From the NCBI GenBank assembly GCA_017551025.1, contig JAFZNG010000022.1, positions 1 to 63,486 on the forward strand: a DNA stretch of 63,486 nucleotides, given 5' to 3'. Positions 20,687 to 29,647 of the stretch are shown here, in pieces (the stretch's first letter is position 1; every line of letters begins with the position of its first letter). The position numbers and the translations under genes were made by a program. The notes below the pieces were generated by a model. That model did no database searches. It was given only the letters and a program-made list of their open reading frames with translations, and was not told the DNA's origin. The stretch is from Paludibacteraceae bacterium. Lineage in GTDB: Bacteria > Bacteroidota > Bacteroidia > Bacteroidales > Paludibacteraceae.

Positions 20687-21537
20687 ACGGTGTCCATAAA
20701 GGATTTCTGAACCTTATTAAAGAGCATAAGGCCGAAGATTAACAATATCAGGGTAAATAGCGTACTATAGCCCAACCAGAGCCAAGAGAACTGCCCCTGA
20801 CCGAGCAAGGAGTACTTGATCGCCTCCATGACCGGCGTGACGGGATTGAGCGACATTGCCAGGTGGAGCTTTTCATTGGTCACCATACTCAGCGGATAGA
20901 TCACCGGCGTCACGTACACCCAAAGCGAGATAATCTTATTGAGCATGATCTGCAGGTCGCGATACTTGGTGGTCATCGACGAGAAGATCATACCGAATCC
21001 CACCGCCATAAGGGCCAACAGCAGTATCAGCAGGGGGAACAGCACGATTTGCCAATGGATCACAAACTCGGTGCCGATCGCCACGTAATAGCAGTAAAAC
21101 GCCGCAAAGATCGCCAACTGGATAGCAAACGACAACAGATTGGTCGTCACCGCCACCAGCGGCATGATGATACGCGGGAAATAGACCTTACCGAAGATAT
21201 CGGCGTTGCTGACAAACGAGTTGGAAGTGGCGCTCAGGCAACTGGAGAAATACCCCCATACCGATATACCGAGCAGGTAGAACAAGATCGGCGGTACGCC
21301 ATCGGTATCGATACCCGCTATGCCTCCGAAGACCGTCACATAGACGATCACCGACAGCACCGGCGTAATCAAAAACCATAACGGACCCAGGATCGTCTGC
21401 TTGTACGCCACGCGAAAAGCACGCGCCACAAACAGCAGAAACATGTCGCGATAACGCCATATTTCCCGCCAATCCAACGCCAAGAGACGGTCTCGCGGCG
21501 TGATGGTCAGATCCCAATGTTGGTCTTGATTACTCAT
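20683..21537 (-). CDS. ABC-2 type polysaccharide/O-antigen export permease (first copy)
   Basis: Starting at ATG 21537, the product has 284 residues, with the same fold and SSMTTKYRDL motif as its neighbour. The two are clearly paralogues and could form a heterodimeric channel. I chose this start because the promoter -7 element ends only 7-10 bases before it. A longer frame upstream would begin inside the aro gene and cross this promoter. No ATPase partner is encoded within the window. Confidence 0.88.
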   Translation of the reverse strand: MSNQDQHWDLTITPRDRLLALDWREIWRYRDMFLLFVARAFRVAYKQTILGPLWFLITPVLSVIVYVTVFGGIAGIDTDGVPPILFYLLGISVWGYFSSCLSATSNSFVSNADIFGKVYFPRIIMPLVAVTTNLLSFAIQLAIFAAFYCYYVAIGTEFVIHWQIVLFPLLILLLALMAVGFGMIFSSMTTKYRDLQIMLNKIISLWVYVTPVIYPLSMVTNEKLHLAMSLNPVTPVMEAIKYSLLGQGQFSWLWLGYSTLFTLILLIFGLMLFNKVQKSFMDTV

Positions 21538-21543
21538 TCGGGC

Positions 21544-21577
21544 TGCAAAATTACAAAAAAAAATCGACATACGCAAA
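21544..21577 (-). promoter_or_regulatory. Promoter of the permease operon
   Basis: TTTG (21574-21577), 20 bases with a T9 run, then TAATTTTGCA (21544-21553) on the minus strand. The ATG at 21537 follows so closely that the transcript should be nearly leaderless. Confidence 0.8.
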
Positions 21578-21594
21578 TGTAGGTCGATTTTTTT
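21558..21594 (-). terminator. Terminator hairpin after the DAHP synthase/chorismate mutase gene
   Basis: An 11-bp stem (AAAAAATCGAC at 21558-21568, GTCGATTTTTT at 21583-21593) gives a minus-strand T run. It overlaps the spacer and -33 region of the permease promoter. Confidence 0.6.
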
Positions 21595-21596
21595 AG

Positions 21597-21640
21597 CTTT
21601 TAGCCATTCGCCTTTAGCCTTTAGCCTTTCATTTTTGCCT
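21597..21640. repeat. CCTTTAG heptamer array after the aro gene
   Basis: Seven-bp units (CTTTTAG, CCATTCG, CCTTTAG twice, CCTTTCA, TTTTTGC) run up to the stop codon of the aro gene. The same word family recurs at 45499-45568. Confidence 0.75.
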
Positions 21641-22660
21641 TTATTGGCGGCGGAGGGATTCCTCGTGGATCGCCGAGAGGATAGTTCGAATCGTCTCGGA
21701 CGAGATACCGTTTGCACTACCCCACTTCAGGCGGTCGCGCACCAATTGCTCGAAGCGCTCCGGCTGGAAAGGTGCAACGGCATTCGCACGCTTCCACTCG
21801 CCGATACGCTCACATACCTCCAATCGGCGCAACAGGATATCCCAGAGCTGGTCGTCCAGTTCATCAATCTCGGCGCGGTACCAGGTGAGGGGGGTTGGTG
21901 TATGGTGTATGGTGTTTGGTGTATGGTGTAGGGTGTATGGTGTATGGTGTAGGGTGTAGAGTGTAGCGTGTAGAGCGGCGGGAGTGATTTGCTGGCGGGC
22001 ATCGGAGAGTGCAGTCTCGGGCGAGCAGTGCACCTCGATCATCGCACCGTCCAGTCCGAGTTCAGCCACCCGGAGCAACATATCCGGCACCAGGGCGGCA
22101 TCACCCGTCAGGTGACTCGGGTCGAGCAGCATCGGGATATCCGGTCGCTCGGTACGTACACGGTGCGCCATGCCCCAACAGGGACGGTGACCGCAACCGC
22201 GATGCACCGCCATGACCGCCACGCCGGCCTGCTCCAGACGGGCGATATTTCCGAGCCAGAGCGCCGCATCTTCGTTGACGGGATTCTTGATGAGGACCGC
22301 CTTCGGCTGTTGGCCCTTAGCTTTTAGCTCATCGGCGATAGCCTGTACGGCGATCGGGTTGGCGGAGGTGCGGGCACCGATCCAGAGATAGTCGATACCT
22401 GCTTCGAGAGCCAGGCGCACATGTTCGGGCGTAGCTACCTCGGTAGCGACAGGCATACCGTAGATGCGCTTCACCTCCGTAAGCCACTGTAAGGCCTCCG
22501 CACCGACGCCCTGGAAAGTGTCGGGACTGGTGCGGGGTTTCCACACGCCCGCGCGATAAATATATAGGTGATCGCCGTCAAGCTGCTCCGAGAGCAGCCT
22601 GGCGGTGGTCATCACCTGGTCGTATGTTTCGGCGGCACAAGGGCCGAGAAAGTATATCAT
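21641..22660 (-). CDS. Bifunctional DAHP synthase / chorismate mutase
   Basis: The 339-residue enzyme (start at 22660, MIYFLGPC) combines a type I-beta (KDO8P-synthase-like) DAHP synthase, residues about 1-228, with an AroQ-type chorismate mutase from about residue 260 (YRAEIDELDDQLWDILLRR). KPRTSP (41-46) binds phosphate, and GPCA, HRGCGH and DPSH supply the metal and substrate sites. It would make the first shikimate-pathway intermediate and convert chorismate to prephenate, so end products could feed back through the fused domain. The linker (about 230-257) is an HHTP repeat coded by an 11-unit heptamer array. No promoter is visible within 40 bp upstream. Confidence 0.93.
   Translation of the reverse strand: MIYFLGPCAAETYDQVMTTARLLSEQLDGDHLYIYRAGVWKPRTSPDTFQGVGAEALQWLTEVKRIYGMPVATEVATPEHVRLALEAGIDYLWIGARTSANPIAVQAIADELKAKGQQPKAVLIKNPVNEDAALWLGNIARLEQAGVAVMAVHRGCGHRPCWGMAHRVRTERPDIPMLLDPSHLTGDAALVPDMLLRVAELGLDGAMIEVHCSPETALSDARQQITPAALHATLYTLHHTPYTLHHTPNTIHHTPTPLTWYRAEIDELDDQLWDILLRRLEVCERIGEWKRANAVAPFQPERFEQLVRDRLKWGSANGISSETIRTILSAIHEESLRRQ
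21897..21973. repeat. In-frame GGTGTAT heptamer array in the enzyme linker
   Basis: Eleven 7-bp units (GGTGTAT/GGTGTAG, ending in AGTGTAG and CGTGTAG) span 77 bp between the two catalytic domains. It is the same unit as at 5948-6010, in an unrelated gene. Confidence 0.9.
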
Positions 22661-22662
22661 TC

Positions 22663-22691
22663 GTAATTCGAAATTTTTAATTTTTAATTTC
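22663..22691. repeat. TTTTTAA heptamer array, giant-2/aro junction
   Basis: Two exact TTTTTAA units (22674-22687) with degenerate flanks occupy the 31-bp gap between the giant repeat gene and the aro gene. Confidence 0.75.
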
Positions 22692-25600
22692 TCAACGGCA
22701 GTACTGGAACTTACCACCCTTCTCTATGCGCTTGGTCTTGGAATTGAAGAAGACATAGAAGAGGTGTTGTCCGGCCGGTGCGTTATATACCAGTCCGGCG
22801 GCAGAGGGCAGTACACGAACGATTCGCTGGTTGCCGTCTTCATCGATAGCCACTTCAACGTCCTGCGGATCAGCCGTAGGTACTTCCTCGATCATGATCA
22901 GATGGCCGAAGAGGTCGTAGATACCGAGTTGGACACCCACACCTATCGTTACGGCCTTGAACACGCCGTTACCCATCGGCACGAAGACATAATCGTCGGT
23001 GTCGATATCCGTCGAAGCGATCCAGGGAGCAAATTGGAAATGGAGCGTATAGATGAGTGTCGTGCCGTCCTCAGCCGTACTGTAGAGTTCGACGCGGTGG
23101 CCATTCTCCACTTCCTGAGGCATACCCTGATCCCATGTAGCCAGGGTATCCATCGTCTCGGCCGTGATCATCGGCAGGTTAGCACCCTGGGGCAGGACGA
23201 TCGTATAGTCGAGCGTATCCGGATGGAAGTCACGCACCTCTACGCCGTCGAGCCATGCCATACGCAGACGAGCCTCCTGAGAGAGCAGTATCTGCTGTTC
23301 GATGACATACACAGCACGCGTACCGTCGGGTGCGGTAACGAGAATCTGAGCCGTCGTTCCCTCCATCGAGATGAGTACGGTAGCATCCGCATCCTCCGGC
23401 GTGGCGGTCACGTCCTCGAGCACGAATAGTGCCGACTCGGGGGTAGCCACCGGATAGGTGATCATATAGGCTACAGAGTCGGGCGAGAAGCCCTCGACGG
23501 TGGTGCCGCGTACCTGCAGGTCGGCCAGACGACAGTTGGACGAGAGCAGATGGAGGAAGGTAAGCGTATATTCTGACACGGTCGTGCCGTCGCCGGCGGT
23601 CACGGTGATAGTGAGCGCCTGATCCCCTACCCACGCGGTATCTACCTGTTGCTGTTCGTCCGCCACGGTCCAGGTGATCTGAGGCATCGGTGCACCGTAG
23701 GCGATCGTATCGGTATATTCAAAATGGTCGGGCTGGTAGCCAGTCTGCTCCGTGCCGTCGAGCATAATCGACAGGAGGTTGGCATTGGTAGAGGGCAGGT
23801 AATGGAACGAAACGGTATAGGTAGCCGTCGTCAGTCCGTCCTCAGCCAGGACGGTAATCGTCTGACCCTCGATGAGCAGCGTAGCCGCCGGATCGGCCGT
23901 AGTAGCCGTGATAACGGGCAGCGAAGCTCCGTACGGGAGATTGATATCATACTGATGCTCATCCGCATAGAACGAGGCGATAGGCGTACCGTCGAGCGAG
24001 ATACTGCTCAGGTCGGCATTGGTGGACTTAGCGATCGTGAAGACGACGCTATAGTCGGTAGTATGGATACCGTCCTCGGCGGTGACGGTCACGGTGACGG
24101 TCATGCCGTTTTGGTTGACGACGGCCGTACTGTTGCGGTCGGTGAGCACGTAATCCACCTCGGGCAGGGCGGTCGTACCGTAGGGCAGTTCAACCGCATA
24201 ACCCGTCTGCGTCGGGTTGAAGCCATCTACCGTAACGCCCGCCACGAACAAATCGCTTAGGGTCGATACATCCGACGGCAACACCTCGACCGTAACGACA
24301 TACTGACGCACCACGGTCTCGTCCTCGGAGGTGACGGTAAAGCTAACGACCGCCGACGAACCGTTCATAACCGTACCGGTCTCTACCGTTGCACCCGGAC
24401 AAGCTACCGACGAGAGCGTCGGGATAGCCGAGTAGGCAGGCAACTGAAGGAGGTACGTATACTGATCGGACGCAAAGTTCTCAAGCAGCACATCATCCGC
24501 ACTGATGGCCGTGAGGTAGGCCTCCTGCGAGAGCGTACGCACGTTAGCCAGTACGGAGTAGCGACGCTGGGTCACGCCGTCGGCCGCCGTGACGAGTACG
24601 TAGATAGCAGAGTACTCGGCATTGATCGGCACGATAGTATAACGCACGTCAGCCTCGGGGTCTTGGGCCGTTGCCGTGAACGACTCGAGCGAGGTGAGCG
24701 AAACGGTATAGTCGAAGGTCTCGCTATAGAAGTCGGGCACCGACTGATGGTTGGTTTCCATCGATGCCAAGAGCGCATTGCCGGACGGATTGCGCGGGAT
24801 AATATAGGTAGTATCCGCGTTCTCGCCATAGACATGCAATGCATACTGCAGGTCGGTCATCACCATACGGACGCTATCCAACGCATATTCGCGATCGTAG
24901 TTGAGTACGGGATCGGTCTCGAGATTGGTAAGACGCGCCGTAGACGTACCGGTGACAAGCGACTCGGCGGGCAGGTCGTGAACGCGTGCCGTCGTGGCTG
25001 CCGACTTATCCCATGCCGCATAATAAACGGCCTCAGCACCCGACTCCGCGGTGACGGTAATGACGTACGCCGTATCGTTTTGCGCAATCGAGACAGTCTG
25101 ATAAGGCGAAGCCTTGGTCACCTTGAGATCGCGACCGCTGAGCATGTAGGTACATGCGGTATTCGTAGATTGCGGACGGGTGACGGTCAGGGTATAGTCG
25201 GTATAACTGAGGTCCTCACCGTAGTTGCGGATCTGGGCTGTACGTACGCCGCCGTTCTCTTCGCTCCAGGTGATGACGGGCATCTGGTCGTAAACGGGGT
25301 GCGTGAACGTAAGTTCGGGCAAGCCGTAGTAGTCGGCATCCACCGAAGCGGCGATCGCGGTACCGGAAGGCGTGAAGGTCGCACCGTTGACCTTGACATT
25401 CGTCAGCGAGGAGTTATACGAGAAGCGCAGGTTATCTACGTACATCTTCGACGTACTACGACTGACACCGAAATTGGTATAGTAGGTCTCCAGTACGGTA
25501 GAAGGTGCCGCGCAAATCAGGATATCCAACGACATAGGAATAAAGTCGTCGGCATACGTCAGGTCCTGGGAATAGGTGTACCATTGCTTCTTGGTCAACT

Positions 25601-28600
25601 TATTGAACGCACCGGCATAATCCACCTGTTTCATACCGTTGGCATTGTAGACGAATTTCCATCCGCTGGCACCGTTTTGATACTCGTACAGGTTGTAATC
25701 CAGCGCCACGTGGTCGGGCGAATTACGGAACGAGATACCGTCGCCAAAAGCGAGCGAGGAGTGGATCACATACACACCCATGAGCCATTTACCCACCGAA
25801 ACGGTCGGTTTGGCCAGTGAGATAAAGCCCGGCATAGACTCGGCGGAAGTCGTCAGGTAGGTGGTGGCCAATTCAGCCGCTGCCGAACCCTGGGTCTTCG
25901 GAGAACTGACGCTCTGGGTTGCATCTTGGGGATAATACGTACCTGCATCGCCGGAGGTCTCGGCATTGATCGGTGCATACCAGCCTACCGGGCACTTACC
26001 GGATGAATTGGTGTTGGAGTTGGTATAGCTCTGCCAGTTTTCGAACCCGAGGTCGAAGGTAAAGTCGCCCGGATAGAAGAAGGTGACGGTATACTTGTGG
26101 GTATATACGCCTTCGGCATCTTCCGACTCGAGGAGCACGAACTTCTCGTTCGCATCCTGGGAGACGAAGCCTCCCTCCTGGGCGGTATAAGTAATCTCGG
26201 GTGCGGTAGTCACGGAGAGCACGTAGTTGTACACATCCGGACGGAACTGCGGCAGGCTTACACCGTCTACCTTGATATCGAGCAGCATCGCCGGATCGTA
26301 GGGATAGACATTGTACGCGATCGTATAGACCTTGTCGGCCTCCGCAGGATCGAGCGAATGCACGCTGATCGTCGTCGGCGTATGTACACCGCCCTGGACG
26401 ATTTCTACCGTCTGCTCGGGATACGACTTGGTATAGGAGATCACGTCCAGTGCCTTGCCGCCGAAGGGCAGGTCGATCAGGAAATCGGGACCGGCCGTGA
26501 GGTCGAGCAGTCCGATACTGTCGAGCACGATCGCCAGCAACTCGTTGGGCTTGTTGGGCAGTGCGACCTGATAGGAGAAGGTATAGGTAGCCTCCGTACC
26601 GTCTTCGGCCGTGACTACGACAGACGAAGTCTGACCAATCGGTGCCTCCGTTATATGGAGGGCCTGAACCGACTCGCTGCGCTCAACGGTGAGCGAAGGC
26701 GAGAGGGTCGTGCCGTAGGGCAACAGGATATTGGTATAGTCGTGTTGCGCCGGGTCGAAATTGATCGTAGCCCCCTCCACTTCCACGGAGAGCAGGTCGG
26801 TATTCGAGGACTTAGCCACGGGGAAGGCAACGGTATAGGTCTCGGCCGTCTGGCCGTCAGCTGCCAGCACATGGATCGTCGTGGTGCGGTCTACGCGGCT
26901 ATGCGCCACGGTAATGGTCTGGGCCATGGTAGCCGAGACGGGCACTACAGCCGGCACCTGGGTCGTACCCTGCGGCAACGGATAGGTATAGTCGTGGGTG
27001 TTCGTATCGAACAGCTCGTAGTTAGCGCCGCCGATATAGAGTCCCAGCAGGCTGGCATCGCTCGAAGCCGGGAACGAATCCATCGGGAAAGCGGGCAACG
27101 TGACCTGGTCGGGCGAGAGGAAATGCAACAGGTAGATATTCGGCGTACCATTCTCGGGCGTCACGACGATACGTGCCGTACCATAGGTAGAGGGTGCGGC
27201 GATCGTAACCGTCTGGCCTTCGTCGGCGAGCACCGTGATATGCGGCATCGTCGCGGTCGGCCAGGTAAGCGTATAATCCAGCGTCGAGGCCTCGAAGCCC
27301 TCGAGCGGCGCAGCGTCCAAGTAGATCATCTGCAAGAAGGCGTTCTCGGATTTCTGCACCTCAAACGTGACGATATACTGGCGCGTCGTGCCGTCGCCTG
27401 CCGTAACGGTCAGTCGGGCGGTCATAAGCGACTGGTTGAGATTGAGGTTAATGGTCTGGTACGCATCGCCCGGGGTATAGCTGATCGCCGGCATCGCGGT
27501 CGTGCCGGACGGTAAGGTCACATGATAGCTGAGCACCTCGGCCTCAAAGCCTTCCAGAGGCTGGCCGTCCAGCATAATGGCCTGGAGCGCATTATTGCCG
27601 GATTTCTCGGTATGGAATTGTAGGCGGTAGGTCGTAGTCGCACCGCTGGCGGCGGTAACCTCGATACGGGTCGTACCGTCTACGCCACCCTCCGTCATAC
27701 GCACCGTCTGGTACGGGTCGCCCTGGGTCCAGCTAATCTGAGGCAACTCCGTAGCCCCCATAGGCAGGGTGAGGCTATAGACCGTCTGCTCGGGCTGGAA
27801 GCCCTCCAGCGGCGTACCGTCGATCGAGATACCGGCCAAAAGGCTATACGAGGAGGCCTCTATCTTGTAGGTCAGTTTATAGGTCTTGCTCAGCGTCGCA
27901 CCCGGGATAGACACCTGGATCTGTGCACCTTGCTCGAGCGAATTTTGGAGTAGCTGAATCGTCTGCGCACCGGCGGGGTAAGCCGACTCCCATGTAACGG
28001 CAGGTGCGGCGGTCGTGCCGAGCGGCAAGGAGACGCTATAGTTGGACTTGGTCGGTTGGAAGCCCGCCAAGGGGTTGCCGTCGATGAAGATATTACGCAG
28101 CGTCACATCCGTCAGCGGCGCCACCGAGAACGAGAGCGTATAGGTCTGGGTGGTCGTGCCGTCACCGGCGGTCACATGGATCGTAGCCGTACCGTTGATC
28201 GCGGTCGGCTGGGTGATCTGTACGCTGGCCGTAGCGTCCTGGGCGGTAGCGGAAACGACAGGTACGTCGGTCGTACCGTACGGCAGGGCGACATTATACG
28301 AAGTGAGATAGGCATTGAAGCCCGAGATACTCTCGCCGTTGACCTTGATATCACTCAGTCGGGCATTGGTAGAAGCCTGGCTGACGAACTTGATGCGGTA
28401 GGTCGTAGTAGACGAACCGTCCTCGGCCGTCACGGTAACCGTTGTCGGCGCACCGTCCACCTGACCGTAAACGATTTGACATTCACTATCGTTCAGTCGG
28501 CGTCCGGGGAAAGTAGTCTTCTTACCACGTACATTGGTGATCGCACCGGCACCACGCACGGCAAACACCTCCGGGATCTCTGTCGCACCGAGACCGAGCG

Positions 28601-29513
28601 AATAAATCTGCTCACCCGTGTTGTCGGGATCAAAGGTCTTCCACTCGCGTCCACCGACATAGATCTTCTGGGCCTTGCTCGAATAGATCAGTTGGATATC
28701 GTCAACGTCCAACGAACTACCGGCATACTGACCGCTGTTAGCGCGGAAGTTAGGATAGTTACCGGCCGAGAGGATGACGTTACATTTCTGAGGCGCATCA
28801 TCGTTGAGATAATAGATAGGCACCACGATACGGGTCCAGTTGGCATACGCTTTCTTCTGATAGATCCAGCCCTCGGCAATCTGCTTGGCCTGCACCGAGG
28901 TCTCGCACTCGTTGCCGTTGGTAGCCTGACGGATATCCGACTCCTCGTCCACACAGTAGGTAGGAGCCGCCGAAGAAAGATCGGTACAGGTCAGGTTCTT
29001 CGCCTTATACGACTTACCCTTGGACGTACCGCTCCAGGAATAGAACAAGAGGTTGAAGTTCTCTTCGTTAATGTGATTGCCGGCGGCATTATCCACACTA
29101 CTGTCATAGTAGCGCTTGACCCACACGACCATCGAGTCCGGACGGTAGGTCCAACTGATACCGCCGTACGTACCGGCCGTAGCATCCTCGATCGTCGTAA
29201 GACTGGACACATACGCCCAGGGATGACCCAGCGCCACGTAACCGGGCGAGGTAGCACCGATACCCATGACACCTACAAATTGGTCCTGGATCTTCAGCGC
29301 CTTACCGCTGCGACCGGTGGTCTGGTGGGCAAAGTTCTTATCGACACCCATTTGAGATACATTGGAGAAATTCCAATATTTCGGCTGGGCATTACCGTCA
29401 AATTGCGTTCCCGACCAATCCTCAAAACCCGGGTCGGGCAACTGTTGAGCATACGTCGCCAATGACATCCCTGCCACCAAAACGACTAATACACGTTGTA
29501 AAAATTTACTCAT
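22692..29513 (-). CDS. Giant cadherin-like beta-sandwich repeat protein with PCMD-like domains
   Basis: The 2,273-residue secreted protein has a signal peptide (residues 1-22, ending ATYAQQ). Two jelly-roll regions resembling the PCMD (putative carbohydrate metabolism) domain lie at about 25-250 and 1180-1400. About 17 repeats of roughly 75-85 residues resemble Pfam cadherin-like beta-sandwich domains, with a core such as LDGTPLEGFQPEQTVYSLTL. The last 100 residues (LGIYDLFGHLI, then AGQHLFYVFF) look like a T9SS sorting domain. It is probably a surface or secreted glycan-binding or structural protein. It has its own promoter at 29576-29608. Ligand is unknown. Confidence 0.8.
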   Translation of the reverse strand: MSKFLQRVLVVLVAGMSLATYAQQLPDPGFEDWSGTQFDGNAQPKYWNFSNVSQMGVDKNFAHQTTGRSGKALKIQDQFVGVMGIGATSPGYVALGHPWAYVSSLTTIEDATAGTYGGISWTYRPDSMVVWVKRYYDSSVDNAAGNHINEENFNLLFYSWSGTSKGKSYKAKNLTCTDLSSAAPTYCVDEESDIRQATNGNECETSVQAKQIAEGWIYQKKAYANWTRIVVPIYYLNDDAPQKCNVILSAGNYPNFRANSGQYAGSSLDVDDIQLIYSSKAQKIYVGGREWKTFDPDNTGEQIYSLGLGATEIPEVFAVRGAGAITNVRGKKTTFPGRRLNDSECQIVYGQVDGAPTTVTVTAEDGSSTTTYRIKFVSQASTNARLSDIKVNGESISGFNAYLTSYNVALPYGTTDVPVVSATAQDATASVQITQPTAINGTATIHVTAGDGTTTQTYTLSFSVAPLTDVTLRNIFIDGNPLAGFQPTKSNYSVSLPLGTTAAPAVTWESAYPAGAQTIQLLQNSLEQGAQIQVSIPGATLSKTYKLTYKIEASSYSLLAGISIDGTPLEGFQPEQTVYSLTLPMGATELPQISWTQGDPYQTVRMTEGGVDGTTRIEVTAASGATTTYRLQFHTEKSGNNALQAIMLDGQPLEGFEAEVLSYHVTLPSGTTAMPAISYTPGDAYQTINLNLNQSLMTARLTVTAGDGTTRQYIVTFEVQKSENAFLQMIYLDAAPLEGFEASTLDYTLTWPTATMPHITVLADEGQTVTIAAPSTYGTARIVVTPENGTPNIYLLHFLSPDQVTLPAFPMDSFPASSDASLLGLYIGGANYELFDTNTHDYTYPLPQGTTQVPAVVPVSATMAQTITVAHSRVDRTTTIHVLAADGQTAETYTVAFPVAKSSNTDLLSVEVEGATINFDPAQHDYTNILLPYGTTLSPSLTVERSESVQALHITEAPIGQTSSVVVTAEDGTEATYTFSYQVALPNKPNELLAIVLDSIGLLDLTAGPDFLIDLPFGGKALDVISYTKSYPEQTVEIVQGGVHTPTTISVHSLDPAEADKVYTIAYNVYPYDPAMLLDIKVDGVSLPQFRPDVYNYVLSVTTAPEITYTAQEGGFVSQDANEKFVLLESEDAEGVYTHKYTVTFFYPGDFTFDLGFENWQSYTNSNTNSSGKCPVGWYAPINAETSGDAGTYYPQDATQSVSSPKTQGSAAAELATTYLTTSAESMPGFISLAKPTVSVGKWLMGVYVIHSSLAFGDGISFRNSPDHVALDYNLYEYQNGASGWKFVYNANGMKQVDYAGAFNKLTKKQWYTYSQDLTYADDFIPMSLDILICAAPSTVLETYYTNFGVSRSTSKMYVDNLRFSYNSSLTNVKVNGATFTPSGTAIAASVDADYYGLPELTFTHPVYDQMPVITWSEENGGVRTAQIRNYGEDLSYTDYTLTVTRPQSTNTACTYMLSGRDLKVTKASPYQTVSIAQNDTAYVITVTAESGAEAVYYAAWDKSAATTARVHDLPAESLVTGTSTARLTNLETDPVLNYDREYALDSVRMVMTDLQYALHVYGENADTTYIIPRNPSGNALLASMETNHQSVPDFYSETFDYTVSLTSLESFTATAQDPEADVRYTIVPINAEYSAIYVLVTAADGVTQRRYSVLANVRTLSQEAYLTAISADDVLLENFASDQYTYLLQLPAYSAIPTLSSVACPGATVETGTVMNGSSAVVSFTVTSEDETVVRQYVVTVEVLPSDVSTLSDLFVAGVTVDGFNPTQTGYAVELPYGTTALPEVDYVLTDRNSTAVVNQNGMTVTVTVTAEDGIHTTDYSVVFTIAKSTNADLSSISLDGTPIASFYADEHQYDINLPYGASLPVITATTADPAATLLIEGQTITVLAEDGLTTATYTVSFHYLPSTNANLLSIMLDGTEQTGYQPDHFEYTDTIAYGAPMPQITWTVADEQQQVDTAWVGDQALTITVTAGDGTTVSEYTLTFLHLLSSNCRLADLQVRGTTVEGFSPDSVAYMITYPVATPESALFVLEDVTATPEDADATVLISMEGTTAQILVTAPDGTRAVYVIEQQILLSQEARLRMAWLDGVEVRDFHPDTLDYTIVLPQGANLPMITAETMDTLATWDQGMPQEVENGHRVELYSTAEDGTTLIYTLHFQFAPWIASTDIDTDDYVFVPMGNGVFKAVTIGVGVQLGIYDLFGHLIMIEEVPTADPQDVEVAIDEDGNQRIVRVLPSAAGLVYNAPAGQHLFYVFFNSKTKRIEKGGKFQYCR

Positions 29514-29575
29514 ATTAAGAATTGTGTAACAAATTTTACGATTTCGGCATTAAAAATTGCATATTTTTAATCGGG

Positions 29576-29608
29576 TGCAAAATTACTGCCTTTTTTGCAC
29601 GTACACAA
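29576..29608 (-). promoter_or_regulatory. Promoter of the giant cadherin-like gene
   Basis: TTG (29606-29608), 20 bases, then TAATTTTGCA (29576-29585) on the minus strand, about 60 bp before the start codon. Confidence 0.8.
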
Positions 29609-29647
29609 TACCCAACATTATGAAAAAAGATACGATTATTAAGAGGC

